A stretch of 64,000 bases of DNA from assembly GCA_030123545.1 (NCBI GenBank), contig CP126124.1:1798001-1862000 (forward strand), read 5' to 3'. This document shows, one piece after another, positions 37,032-46,570 of this stretch. Under the pieces are notes generated by a model that was not told the DNA's origin, made no database searches, and saw only the letters and a list, made by a program, of their open reading frames with translations. Each line of letters opens with the position of its first letter. The stretch's first letter is position 1. Source of the DNA: Burkholderiaceae bacterium. Its GTDB lineage: Bacteria > Pseudomonadota > Gammaproteobacteria > Burkholderiales > Burkholderiaceae_C. The position numbers and the translations under genes are program-made.

Positions 37032-37994
37032 ATGTCGCCCCTCGTGCGCCATCTCGTCATCAACCTGATCCAGATCGGGTTCTTGCTGGTATTTGCGCCG
37101 CTGCTGCTGGGAGTGCTCGCGCGGCTCGAGGAAATCATCCAGGGCAAGCACGGGCCGAGCATCTTCCAGCCCTACTACGACATCTGGAAGCTGTTCGGCA
37201 AGGACGAAATCGTCTCCGAAGAAAGCACCTGGGTATTCCGGTTCGCGCCGCTCATCCATTTCGTGATGCCGATCTTCGTGGTGATGCTGATCCCGGCGCT
37301 CACCGCGTATCCGTTGTTCTTTGCGTTTGCCGGCGACATGATCGCGGTCGGCTTCCTGTTCGCGGCGAGCGGATTTTTCGTCGTGCTCGCCGCGATGGAT
37401 ACCGGCAACGTGTACGGCCCGATCGGCGCGAGCCGCACGCGCATGGTCGGCTTTCTCGCCGAGCCGGTGTTCATGGTGGCGTTCTTCGCGCTGTCCTACG
37501 TCGCCAATGCGACCATTCCCTACGAGGTGAACGCAAGCTGGGCGGTTTCCTGGGCCGCGATGCTGCAACCGGCGCATCTACTGGTGGCCATTGCCTTCCT
37601 GATGCTGGTGCTCGCCGACGAGGGCCGCCTGCCGGTCGACAACCCCGCCGGCAAGGCCGAGACCGCAATGATCGGCCACTCCAAGAACCTGGAGTATTCC
37701 GGCACCGGCGCGGCGCTGATGAAGTGGGGCGGCGCGATGAAGTTCATGGCGGTGCTGATCGTGTTCCTGAACGTGATCATCACCCCGTGGGGGCTCGCCG
37801 CGACCACGCATTGGGGCGACGTGTTCCTCGCGATTCCCAAGGTGCTCGGCAAGATGTTCCTGTTTCTCGTGGTGCTGGCGGTGATCGAAACGACGATCGC
37901 GAAGCTCAGGCTGTTTCGTATCAGCGAGTTTCTGGCCTCGGCCTTCGTGATTTGCGTGCTGGCGATGGGCGTGCGGCTGGTGGGGATTGGCTGA
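37032..37994 (+). CDS. complex I subunit 1/HyfC (NuoH)-like membrane subunit
   Basis: 320-residue membrane protein with about eight helices, homologous to HycD/HyfC/NuoH. The family segment PFSIFQPYYDIWKLFGKDE-like stretch (GPSIFQPYYDIWKLFGKD) and DEGRLPVDNPAGKAE, which forms the loop facing the quinone/large subunit, are conserved. In complex I and group 4 hydrogenases this subunit links the peripheral arm to the ion pumps. First gene of seven that overlap end to start. Confidence 0.92.
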   Translation: MSPLVRHLVINLIQIGFLLVFAPLLLGVLARLEEIIQGKHGPSIFQPYYDIWKLFGKDEIVSEESTWVFRFAPLIHFVMPIFVVMLIPALTAYPLFFAFAGDMIAVGFLFAASGFFVVLAAMDTGNVYGPIGASRTRMVGFLAEPVFMVAFFALSYVANATIPYEVNASWAVSWAAMLQPAHLLVAIAFLMLVLADEGRLPVDNPAGKAETAMIGHSKNLEYSGTGAALMKWGGAMKFMAVLIVFLNVIITPWGLAATTHWGDVFLAIPKVLGKMFLFLVVLAVIETTIAKLRLFRISEFLASAFVICVLAMGVRLVGIG

Positions 37995-38662
37995 TGGAAA
38001 CCTACATTGCACTCAACGGTTTCATTGCCGCGTTGTTCGTGATCCTTGGCCTGGGCGTGATCGTCACGCGCCAGATGCTGGGCACGCTGCACCTGTTCAT
38101 GCTGCACGCGGTGGCGCTGACCGCTTCCGCGTTGGTGCTCGGGCTTGCCCTGCACAGCCCACATCTGTTCTGGGTGGCGGCGATTACCTTTTCCACCAAG
38201 GTGGTGGCAGTGCCGCTGGTTCTGGTGTGGACGGCAGGCAGCGAAATCTACGAGCGCCGCGAAGTGGACCAGGTGCTGACGATCCCGGTCTCGGTCCTCA
38301 TTGCCGCAGTATTGGCGCTCGTGGCCTGGGTCACTGCGAATCCGCTGGTGCACGCGATCAGCGATCGGCCGTTTGCCGCCATCAATCTGCCAACCGGCCT
38401 GATGGCGGTGTTCTTCGGGGCCTTCACCGTCGCGGTGCGCCGCGAGGCAGTGGCGCAGTTGATGGGCATTTTGATTATGGAAAGCGGCGCGTTCTTCGCG
38501 TCGATCTCGATCGTCAACGAGCTTTCGATCATTGCCGAAATCGCTGCGGCCGTGGACGTGCCGGTCGTCGCGCTCGTGATCGGCTTGCTCATCCGCAGCA
38601 TCCGAAGCGTGACCGGCATGACACGCGTCGGCCTGCTCGCGGAACTGAAGGAGCATCGATGA
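37994..38662 (+). CDS. HyfE-like membrane subunit
   Basis: 222-residue, highly hydrophobic protein resembling hydrogenase-4 HyfE (about 216 residues), an MrpC/NuoK-like relative that carries conserved acidic residues in its helices, for example near MGILIMESGAFFASISIVNELSIIAEIAAAVD. ATG shares one base with the previous stop and ends overlapping the next gene by 4 bases. Confidence 0.88.
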   Translation: METYIALNGFIAALFVILGLGVIVTRQMLGTLHLFMLHAVALTASALVLGLALHSPHLFWVAAITFSTKVVAVPLVLVWTAGSEIYERREVDQVLTIPVSVLIAAVLALVAWVTANPLVHAISDRPFAAINLPTGLMAVFFGAFTVAVRREAVAQLMGILIMESGAFFASISIVNELSIIAEIAAAVDVPVVALVIGLLIRSIRSVTGMTRVGLLAELKEHR

Positions 38663-40110
38663 CGCTGGCGTGGATACTGATCGTGCCCGCCATCGCCACG
38701 CTGCTCGCGCTTGCGAGCCGGCGCGTGGCGCCATGGGTGACGCTAGCGTCTGCCATCGCGGTGCTGGTGCTGTCATCGATGGCTGCACTCGCGGTCAACC
38801 GAGCGGGCGCACTGCAGGCGGCGGACGGCAAACTCTCCCTCGATGCATTTTCCGCCGTGTACCTGCTGCTGGTGGCGTTCGTGGGCGTGACGGCCGCGCT
38901 GTATTCGATTGGTTACCTGCACGCCCGCGAGGCGGCGCATGCCGGCGCGGCGCCGCGCTACCGCGAATACTGGCCGCTCTACAACCTGTTCATGATTTCG
39001 ATGCTGGCGGTACCGCTGATTTCGAACCTCGCGATGATCTGGATCGCGATCGAGTTGACTACGATCTTCTCGGCTTTCCTCGTGGCCTACGAGAACCGCA
39101 CGGCCGCACTCGAAGCGGCCTGGAAATACGTGGCGCTCACCAGCACCGGTGCGATGATCGCGCTGTTCGGGGTGCTGGTCCTGTATTACGGAATCAATCA
39201 CGTTGGGCAGCCTGTTACCTGGACAGGGCTGGTCACTGCGTCGCCCGCGCTGCCGCCCGCCGTGCTGCTGCTGAGCTTCGCGCTGTGGCTGGTCGGCTTC
39301 GGCACGAAGACGGGACTGGTGCCGATGCACACCTGGCTTCCGGACGCGCACAGCCAGGCACCGGCTTCGATCTGCGCGCTGCTGTCCGGCGTTGAGGTCA
39401 GCGGCGCCCTCTACATGCTGCTGCGCATCTATCCCGCGCTTGCGCGGAATCCTGGTGTCGCGCATCCGGAGAACTGGTATCTGGTTGCCGGCTTGCTCAG
39501 CGTCGCGGTGGCCGCGTTCCTGCTGCTGCAGGTGCATGACTTCAAGCGCTTGTTTGCATATTCGACGATCGAGCACATGGGCGTGATCCTCGCGGCCTGC
39601 GGGCTCGGTGCCGGCGCGCACGAACTCGGCACCGTCTACCAGTTTTTCGCGCACGCCTTCACCAAGTCGTTCTGCTTCTATGCGGCCGGCATCGCAACCA
39701 TCGTATTCGGCACCCAGGAGATCGCCGCGGTGCGCGGCCTGATCAGCCGTGCGCCGGTTGCCGGTTGGGCGCTGCTGCTGGGTGGAGTTGCCATTGCCGG
39801 CGCGCCGCCGTTCGCGTTGTTCATCTCCGAATTCAAGATCCTCGAAACCGGCTTTGCCGCCGGCGAGTACGTCGCCACCGGCATCCTGACCGCTTTGGTG
39901 GTGCTGGCGTTCATCGCGATCCTGTACCAGATCGGACGGATCGTGTTCGGCGAGCCCGCGCCGGACGCCCCGCGCGCGAAGCTGCCCGCGACCAGCGTTG
40001 CGGCGCTCGCGCTCGCGTTCATTCCGATGTTCGTGTTCGGCTTCTACCTTCCACCGCCGCTCGCGAGCCTCATCCATCACGCCGCGGCCTTGCTGGGAGG
40101 CGGGTCATGA
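38659..40110 (+). CDS. HyfF/NuoL-type antiporter subunit
   Basis: 483 residues, Mrp/NuoL/M/N antiporter family. Key residues are present: the TM5 glutamate in MIWIAIELTTIFSAFLV and the TM7-8 lysine region LVGFGTKTGLVPMHTWLPDAHSQAP; also FKRLFAYSTIEHMG. These form the proton path in complex I-type pumps, so ion translocation is expected. Overlaps both neighbours by 4 bases. Confidence 0.92.
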   Translation: MTLAWILIVPAIATLLALASRRVAPWVTLASAIAVLVLSSMAALAVNRAGALQAADGKLSLDAFSAVYLLLVAFVGVTAALYSIGYLHAREAAHAGAAPRYREYWPLYNLFMISMLAVPLISNLAMIWIAIELTTIFSAFLVAYENRTAALEAAWKYVALTSTGAMIALFGVLVLYYGINHVGQPVTWTGLVTASPALPPAVLLLSFALWLVGFGTKTGLVPMHTWLPDAHSQAPASICALLSGVEVSGALYMLLRIYPALARNPGVAHPENWYLVAGLLSVAVAAFLLLQVHDFKRLFAYSTIEHMGVILAACGLGAGAHELGTVYQFFAHAFTKSFCFYAAGIATIVFGTQEIAAVRGLISRAPVAGWALLLGGVAIAGAPPFALFISEFKILETGFAAGEYVATGILTALVVLAFIAILYQIGRIVFGEPAPDAPRAKLPATSVAALALAFIPMFVFGFYLPPPLASLIHHAAALLGGGS

Positions 40111-41678
40111 ACGTACGTGCCGAACTGCTGGCCTTCCTGCAGCGCGGGCAGCCCGGCTTCGAGGCGCGCGATGCCGGCGACCGCCTGTGTGTCGAGGCCG
40201 ATTCGTCGGCGGTGCCGGAGCTTGCGGTGGCGCTCGTCGAGCAACAGGGCTGCGAATTCGCCACGCTGGTGGTGGAAGCGGCGGCGACCGGTTTCGATGC
40301 GCGGTACTTCTTCTATGTACGCGATGACGAGACGCTGATCGAGATTCACATATCGGTGCCGCCCGACGCCGAACTGCCGGCCATCAGCGACCGGGTGCAC
40401 GCTGCCGACTGGCACGAGCGCGAGGTGGAGGACCTGTTCGACATCCACTTCACGGGCCACCCCTTCCTCGGCGACTTCGTTTTGCATGACCGGGTCTGGC
40501 CGGAAGGTGTCACGCCGATGCGCCGCGAATTCGACGCGCGAGAACGGGTGGCGCAACCGGGACTGGGTGAAGACTGGCGGCCGCGGCGGGTGCTGGAAGA
40601 GGAGGGCGCGATCGAGTTTCCGGTCGGGCCGATCTGGGCCGACTACAACGAAGCGGGCTTGTGGCTGCTGGGCACGCCGGGTGAGCAGATCCACGACGGC
40701 CAATCCAGGCTGTTCTACAAGTATCGCGCGGTCGAAAAAATTGCCGAGGGCCGCACGCCCAGCGACGGCACCCTGCTCGCGGAACGCTTCAGCGGCTGCG
40801 CCGCCTTTGCACACGCCTGGGCCTATTGCCAGGCGCTGGAGAAGATTTCCGGGTGCGACGTGCCACCACGGGCGCGGGCGCTGCGTGCGGCGTTCGCCGA
40901 GCTCGAGCGCATCCGCTATCACGCAGCCACGATTGCCGAGTTGGCCGGTGCGACCGCGCTCGCGGTCGGCAAGTCGATGTCGCAGGAAGTCGAGGAGCGC
41001 CTGCTGCGCCTCTCCGCGCAAGTGTGCGGGCACCGCTACCTGTTCGGGCTGTGCGTGCCGGGCGGACTGGCATCGGAACCGACCGCTGCCGCGCTCGCGA
41101 CGCTGCATGCCGGGGTCGCCGACGCTGCCGCCGAATTTGCCCGACTCGAGCGGCTGTTCGTGCATACCTCGAGCTACCTCGACCGTATCGAGGAAATGGG
41201 CACACTGCGTCCGGACGTCGCCGACCTGTACGGTGTCGTCGGGCCGGTGGCGCGCGCGTCGGGGCGCAGCGTCGATCTGCGCCGCGCACTGCCCTACGGC
41301 GCCTACGTGGACCACCCGCCGGAGGTGCCGCGCGAGGTCGAGGGCGATGGCTACGCGCGGCTTCGCGTGTACTTTGCGGAAATCCGCGCCAGCACGGCGT
41401 TGATCGACGCGCTGCTCGCTCACCTGCCGGACGGTCCGATCTCGGCCGCATGCCCGGCGGCGCCGGGCGCAGCCCTTGCCTGGGTCGAAGCGCCGGCGGG
41501 CGGCACCTTTCACTGGCTGCGGATTTGCGACGACGGATTGATCCGGCGCTGGCGCATCGCACCACCGGGCTTTCGCAACTGGCATGTATTCCACCGCGCG
41601 CTCGAAGGCGCTGCGTTCCAGGACTTCCACATCATCATGGCAAGCTTCGGCTTGTCGGTCGCGGAGAGTGACCGCTGA
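40107..41678 (+). CDS. HycE/NuoCD-like large subunit lacking the N-terminal Ni-binding cysteines
   Basis: 523 residues. NuoC-like N-terminal domain (about 1-150; DWHEREVEDLFDIHFTGHP) fused to a NuoD/hydrogenase-large-subunit-like domain. Where hydrogenases have RxCGxC followed by GFAH, this protein has RFSGCAAFAH (227-236): the two ligand positions are Ser229 and Ala232, and Cys231 is out of register. The C-terminus (FQDFHIIMASFGLSVAESDR) has no DPCxxC. It therefore cannot hold a NiFe site in the normal way. This resembles the hydrogenase-related (Ehr) group, or complex I itself, which also lost the site. A quinone-site role cannot be judged. Confidence 0.9.
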   Translation: MNVRAELLAFLQRGQPGFEARDAGDRLCVEADSSAVPELAVALVEQQGCEFATLVVEAAATGFDARYFFYVRDDETLIEIHISVPPDAELPAISDRVHAADWHEREVEDLFDIHFTGHPFLGDFVLHDRVWPEGVTPMRREFDARERVAQPGLGEDWRPRRVLEEEGAIEFPVGPIWADYNEAGLWLLGTPGEQIHDGQSRLFYKYRAVEKIAEGRTPSDGTLLAERFSGCAAFAHAWAYCQALEKISGCDVPPRARALRAAFAELERIRYHAATIAELAGATALAVGKSMSQEVEERLLRLSAQVCGHRYLFGLCVPGGLASEPTAAALATLHAGVADAAAEFARLERLFVHTSSYLDRIEEMGTLRPDVADLYGVVGPVARASGRSVDLRRALPYGAYVDHPPEVPREVEGDGYARLRVYFAEIRASTALIDALLAHLPDGPISAACPAAPGAALAWVEAPAGGTFHWLRICDDGLIRRWRIAPPGFRNWHVFHRALEGAAFQDFHIIMASFGLSVAESDR

Positions 41679-42319
41679 TGGCCAACTGGACCCTCACCAG
41701 TCTGCTGCGCGGCATCCGCACCACGCGCTGGCCGCACGGCGACGATCTGCCGCCCGGTGCAATCCCTTCGCGCTGGCACGGTCTGGTCGCGGAACCGGCG
41801 CTCGGCGAACGGGATGCCGCGGCCGACAACGATCCGGTTTGGGTGGTACGCACGCAAACTTCACGCGGCCCGTTGCCACCGCGGTTCCGCCATTCCGTGC
41901 ACGTGCGCTTCGTCGACGCCGGTGCGAGCGGCGCGCTGATCAGCGAGGTACGGCTGATCGACGCGCCGCCCTACAACATGCACCGCTTTGGCATCTTCAT
42001 CACCGCCAGTCCGCGCGATGCCGACGTGTTGCTGGTCGGCGGCCCGGTGACCGAGGCGATGCGCGGGCCGCTGCGCAAGGCGTACGACGCGATGCCGGAA
42101 CCGAAGCGGGTGGTGGCGATCGGCGACGATGCGATCGACGGTGGTGTCTTCGGCAAGAGCTTTGCCAGCGCCGGCGGGGTGGCCGAAGTGATTCCGGTGG
42201 ACTTCGTGGTCCCCGGCTGTCCACCACCACCGCTCGCGATCATTCAGGGGCTTCTCGCCGCCGCCGGGCAGGTCACTGCAAGGACGCAGCAGAGGCGCCC
42301 GCTGGAGAAGCAGCGATGA
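41678..42319 (+). CDS. NuoB/HycG-like small subunit lacking Fe-S cysteines
   Basis: 213 residues. From about residue 72 it aligns with HycG/NuoB (HRFGIFITASPRDADVLLVGGPVTEAMR, then EPKRVVAIGD and VPGCPPPP). The two N-terminal cluster cysteines are replaced (VDAGASGALISE, positions 84 and 87 Ser and Leu), the third by Asp151 (GDDAIDGG); only Cys181 remains, and it is the only cysteine in the protein. A 70-residue N-terminal extension (TTRWPHGDDLPPGAI) resembles a degenerate fused ferredoxin segment without cysteines. The N2-type 4Fe-4S cluster cannot form as in relatives. Overlaps neighbours by 1 and 4 bases. Confidence 0.9.
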   Translation: MANWTLTSLLRGIRTTRWPHGDDLPPGAIPSRWHGLVAEPALGERDAAADNDPVWVVRTQTSRGPLPPRFRHSVHVRFVDAGASGALISEVRLIDAPPYNMHRFGIFITASPRDADVLLVGGPVTEAMRGPLRKAYDAMPEPKRVVAIGDDAIDGGVFGKSFASAGGVAEVIPVDFVVPGCPPPPLAIIQGLLAAAGQVTARTQQRRPLEKQR

Positions 42320-44433
42320 CGCCGTTGGCCATCGCCTTCCTGCTGCTGGTCGTCGGGATACCGGTGGCCTTCGTGCGCGCTCGCCGGGTCGCGGTGGGCA
42401 GCGCCTGGGTGCTGGTGACGGCAGGGTGCGCTGTGATGATCGGGCGCGCCGTCGCCGGCCTGGTGCAGGGCACGAGTCGTCCATTGGTCGCGCTGGCGCT
42501 GCCGTTGATCGGGAACTTCGGATTCGAGTGGACGCCGCTCGCTGCGTTGTTCGTGGCGGTGACTGCGGCGGTGTTCGTGCTGGTGCTGCCGTTTGCACTC
42601 CGGGACAGCGCCGGGTATCCGTCCGCTCGCCGCGGCGCGTTCGTCGGACTGATCGTGGTGACACTCATCGCCATGCTCGCGCTGTTCACCGCCTCGGGCG
42701 TGGTGTCGTTCATTTTCGCCTGGGAAATCGCGGCGCTCGGCATCTGGGGGCTGGTCGGTTTCGAGACGCGGCGTGCCGAGCCGGTAGCCGCGGGACTGCT
42801 CACGTTGGCGCTTTCCGAAACGGGGTCGCTGGCTGGGCTCGTGGGGCTCCTGATTCTCGCGCACGCCACCGGCACTGCCGACCTCGACGCGATCGCCGCC
42901 GCCGCGCCCGCGTTGCCGTCCACGCTGGTCATCGCCGCCTGTGTCCTCACGTTTTTCGGCTTCGGCATGAAGGCGGGCGTGGTGCCGCTCAACCTGTGGC
43001 TGCCGGCCGCGCACGGCGCGGCGCCGCGCTCGATCTCGCCGATTCTTTCCGGCGCGACGCTGAACCTCGGGCTTTACGCGTTCCTGCGGCTGGATGCGCC
43101 GCTCGCGCGCACCGATGCCCGGCTCGGGTTGATGATCCTCCCGGCCGGCGCCGCGACCGCGCTGATCGGCATCATGTATGCGATGGTCGAGCACGACTTG
43201 AAGCGGCTGCTGGCACAGAGTTCGATCGAAAACATGGGCATCGTGACCGCCGGATTCGGCGCAGGCTTCACGTTTACCGCGCTCGGGCATCCGCTGCTGG
43301 GCGGCCTCGCCGTGATCCCGGCGCTGTACCACATGCTCAATCACTCGGCCTACAAGACGCTGTTGTTCCTGGGCGCGGGCGGCTTGGATGAAGCGGTTGG
43401 AACGCACGACCTCAATCGCATGGGCGGATTGTTGCGGCGCCTGCCGATCTTCGGCACGCTGTTCATCGTCGGCGCCTTTGCAATCGCAGGCCTGCCGCCG
43501 TCAAACGGTTTCGCGAGCGAGTGGATGTTGCTGCAATCGCTGCTGCGGGTGGTTGAACTCGCTTCGGTTCCGGTGCGCATCGTGTTTGCGCTGTCCGGCG
43601 CTGCGCTCGCGCTGACCGCCGGCCTTGCAGTGACCTGCTTCGCGATGGTGGTGGCCGCTAGCCTGCTCGGCTTGCCGAGGTCGCGCGAGGCGGCCGCGGC
43701 GCACCGCGCGCCGCGCGCCGTATCGATGCCGATGGCGGTGCTCGCGGCTGCGTGCTTCGGGCTGGCCATGCTCGTGACCGGGGTGATTCCCGTGCTAGGT
43801 CGGCTCACCGCACCGCTGGTCGGCGCCGATGCCACCGATGCGCTGGCGCCCGCGTTCTTCGGCCATGCGCAGGGACTTTCGCAAACCGTCGTGACTGCGC
43901 TCACCCAGCTCGGCGCGCAACTCGGTCGCGGGATCGTGCCGTTGCGCGGCCTCGTCGTGCTGCACGCAACCGGTCCCGACGACACGGTGGCGTACGCGAT
44001 GTCCACCGTGCTGAGTTTCGCGGTGCTCATCGTCCTGTTGTTGCTGGCGTGGCTGCTCGCGCGCGGGCTGCGCCATCACCGGCGGGTCGCGCGGCGGGCG
44101 CCCTGGGACGCGGGCCTTGCGCGCATCCGCCCCGAGATGACCTACACCGCAACGGCCTTTGCCGCGCCGGTGCGCGTGCTGTTCGACAATGTGTTCAGCC
44201 CCGCCATCGCCCATCACGAACAGCACCACGGCGCGTTCCTGACCGTGAGCCGGCGGCGGGAGGTGCGGGTCCAGCTCGTCGATCGCCTGTTCATCCGTCC
44301 GGTCGCGAACGCTTCACGCGCGGTCGCAAAAGCGCTGGCTGAGGCCCATCATGGACCGGTGACGACCTATGCCTCTTACGTGTTGGTCGCGCTGCTGGCA
44401 GCGCTGCTGACCGTCCGGTATCTGGGCGGATGA
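42316..44433 (+). CDS. HyfB/NuoL-type antiporter subunit, duplicate 1
   Basis: 705 residues, more than 14 predicted helices. The pump residues are kept: Glu137 (FIFAWEIAA) and Lys219 (FFGFGMKAGVVPLNLWLP), plus KRLLAQSSIENMG. It has the same length as the next gene and closely related sequence throughout, most strikingly in the C-terminal part (DAGLARIRPEMTYTATAFAA), so the two arose by tandem duplication. Real start is the ATG at 42316, overlapping the previous stop. Confidence 0.92.
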   Translation: MTPLAIAFLLLVVGIPVAFVRARRVAVGSAWVLVTAGCAVMIGRAVAGLVQGTSRPLVALALPLIGNFGFEWTPLAALFVAVTAAVFVLVLPFALRDSAGYPSARRGAFVGLIVVTLIAMLALFTASGVVSFIFAWEIAALGIWGLVGFETRRAEPVAAGLLTLALSETGSLAGLVGLLILAHATGTADLDAIAAAAPALPSTLVIAACVLTFFGFGMKAGVVPLNLWLPAAHGAAPRSISPILSGATLNLGLYAFLRLDAPLARTDARLGLMILPAGAATALIGIMYAMVEHDLKRLLAQSSIENMGIVTAGFGAGFTFTALGHPLLGGLAVIPALYHMLNHSAYKTLLFLGAGGLDEAVGTHDLNRMGGLLRRLPIFGTLFIVGAFAIAGLPPSNGFASEWMLLQSLLRVVELASVPVRIVFALSGAALALTAGLAVTCFAMVVAASLLGLPRSREAAAAHRAPRAVSMPMAVLAAACFGLAMLVTGVIPVLGRLTAPLVGADATDALAPAFFGHAQGLSQTVVTALTQLGAQLGRGIVPLRGLVVLHATGPDDTVAYAMSTVLSFAVLIVLLLLAWLLARGLRHHRRVARRAPWDAGLARIRPEMTYTATAFAAPVRVLFDNVFSPAIAHHEQHHGAFLTVSRRREVRVQLVDRLFIRPVANASRAVAKALAEAHHGPVTTYASYVLVALLAALLTVRYLGG

Positions 44434-46547
44434 CGCGCATGGTCGTCTGGGCATTTCTCACACTTGTCTTCGCGCTGCTTGTGCAGGCCGTGCCCGTACG
44501 GCGCGTGCAGCGGGCGGGATTTCTCGCCGGCGGCTGGGCTGCGGCGTTGCTGATATTGACGGGGGCTACGCAGACGCTGATCGACGGCGCCTCGGTGAAC
44601 TTCACGCCAGCCACGCTGGCGATCCTTCCTGGCTTTGGCTTCACCGTGGATCCGCTGCGCGCATTCTTTCTTGCCATCGCGGCCGCGGTGTACGGCCTGT
44701 CCGTCGCGTTCGTGGCCAGCGATGCCGACGGCCTTCCGGCCGCGCGTGCGCGGCTGGTGTTCGGATTCACGACCGTGCTGTTTGCGGCGATGCTCGCGGT
44801 GCTGCTGGCGGCGGGGGTCACGAGCCTGATGTTTGCGTGGGAAGTAATGTCGCTGGCGCTGGCGGCACTGGTGTTTCTCGGCAGTCACGCGCCGCGGGCA
44901 ACGCACGCGGGGATGGTGACGTTGGCATTTTCCGAAATGGGCGCGCTGGCCGCCCTGGCCGGCCTGCTGATCCTCGCCGCCTCGGCCGGCACGCTGTCGC
45001 TGTCAGGGATCGCCGCGGCCGCCCCGCAGCTGCCGCGCGGCGCCATGTGGGCAGGATTTCTGCTCACCTTCTTCGGCTTCGGCGTGAAGACCGGCATTCT
45101 GCCGGTCAATGTCTGGATGGGCGAAGGCTACATGGCGGCGCCGCGCGGCGTGCTTCCGATCTTCTCGGGCGCGACACTCAATCTCGGTGTGTTCACGTTG
45201 TGGGTGATCGACGGACCGCTCGCCAGCCACGCGCCGAACATGGCGCTGGTGGTGCTGGTCACCGGTGCGCTGACCGCGATCATCGGCATCATGTACGCGT
45301 TCGCCTCCCATAGCCTCACACGCCTGCTCACGCAAAGTTCGATCGAGAACCTCGGCATCGTGGTAGCGGCAATTGGCGCGGGCTTCGCCTTTGCGGCGAT
45401 GGGGCGCCCCACGCTGGCCGGACTGGCGCTGGTCGCCGGGCTCTACCACATGCTCAATCACTCGGCCTACAAGACGCTGCTGTTCCTGGGCTCGGGCGCA
45501 ATCGGGGCCGCTGCGGGCGACGATCTGGATCGGCTCGGCGGCCTGATGCGGCGGGCGACGGTCTTCGGCACGCTGTTCCTGTTGGGTGCGTTTGCGATCG
45601 CTGCGCTTCCGCCCTTCAACGGCTTCGTCAGCGAGTGGCTGGTGTTGGAGTCGTTCCTGCGCGTGGTCGAGCTCGGCCCGATCCCGGTGCGCATCGTCTT
45701 TGCGCTGTCGGGCGCGCTGCTCGCGCTGACCGCGGGACTTGCCGTCACCTGTTTTGCGATGCTCGCGGCGAGCGCGTTGCTCGGCTTGCCCCGCTCACGC
45801 GAAGCGGCCGCGGTGACGCGCATGCCGGCAAGCGCGACGGCGCCGATGGCCGTGCTGGCCGTGGTCTGTTTTGCGCTCGCCATGCTGGCCACCGGCGTGA
45901 TTCCGATTCTCGGCCGCTTCACCGCCGACCTGGCCGGCGTCAACCCGACCGGCGCGCTGGTGCCGGAATTTTTCGGCCACGTGCAGCAACTTTCGCAGGA
46001 CGTGACGCAGGCTCTTTCCCAGCTGGGCGCCGAGCTCGGGCGCGGCATCGTACCGCTGCGTGGCCTGGTGGTGCTGCACGCAGGCCCCGGCGGCAATCCG
46101 ATCATGTATGCCATGTCCACCGTGCTCAGCTTCGCGGTGATCGCCTTGCTGCTGCTGCTGGTCTGGTTGTTCGCGCGTGGGTTGCGTCGCCATCGGCGGG
46201 TCGTGCGGCGCGTGCCATGGGATGCGGGCCTCGCGCGCATCCGCCCTGAGATGACCTATACCGCGACCGCCTTCGCGGCACCCGTGCGTGTGCTGTTCCA
46301 TGCGGTGTTCGATCCCGAGGTCGCACGCGAAGAGGAACGCCAGGGAGCCTTTCTCACGGCGATGAGCCACCGGGAAGTCCGCGTGCACCTCGTCGATCGC
46401 CTGCTGGTCAATCCGCTCGCCGCCGCGCTGCAGGCGAACGCCCGGCTGGTCGCGCGCATGCACCACGGGAAGGTCACGATCTACGCGACCTATGTGCTCG
46501 TGTCATTGGTCGTGGTGATGCTCGCCGCAGCGGCAACCTTGTCCTGA
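44430..46547 (+). CDS. HyfB/NuoL-type antiporter subunit, duplicate 2
   Basis: 705 residues, tandem paralogue of the preceding gene. Glu138 (LMFAWEVMS) and Lys220 (FFGFGVKTGILPVNVWMG) are conserved, so both copies should be active in ion movement. The WLPAAHGAAP segment of copy 1 is WMGEGYMAAP here, showing divergence around the channel. Last gene of the seven-gene run; 23 bases before the convergent phosphatase gene. Confidence 0.92.
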   Translation: MTRMVVWAFLTLVFALLVQAVPVRRVQRAGFLAGGWAAALLILTGATQTLIDGASVNFTPATLAILPGFGFTVDPLRAFFLAIAAAVYGLSVAFVASDADGLPAARARLVFGFTTVLFAAMLAVLLAAGVTSLMFAWEVMSLALAALVFLGSHAPRATHAGMVTLAFSEMGALAALAGLLILAASAGTLSLSGIAAAAPQLPRGAMWAGFLLTFFGFGVKTGILPVNVWMGEGYMAAPRGVLPIFSGATLNLGVFTLWVIDGPLASHAPNMALVVLVTGALTAIIGIMYAFASHSLTRLLTQSSIENLGIVVAAIGAGFAFAAMGRPTLAGLALVAGLYHMLNHSAYKTLLFLGSGAIGAAAGDDLDRLGGLMRRATVFGTLFLLGAFAIAALPPFNGFVSEWLVLESFLRVVELGPIPVRIVFALSGALLALTAGLAVTCFAMLAASALLGLPRSREAAAVTRMPASATAPMAVLAVVCFALAMLATGVIPILGRFTADLAGVNPTGALVPEFFGHVQQLSQDVTQALSQLGAELGRGIVPLRGLVVLHAGPGGNPIMYAMSTVLSFAVIALLLLLVWLFARGLRRHRRVVRRVPWDAGLARIRPEMTYTATAFAAPVRVLFHAVFDPEVAREEERQGAFLTAMSHREVRVHLVDRLLVNPLAAALQANARLVARMHHGKVTIYATYVLVSLVVVMLAAAATLS

Positions 46548-46570
46548 TCGAAGCCCCGGCGTCTGCCCGC

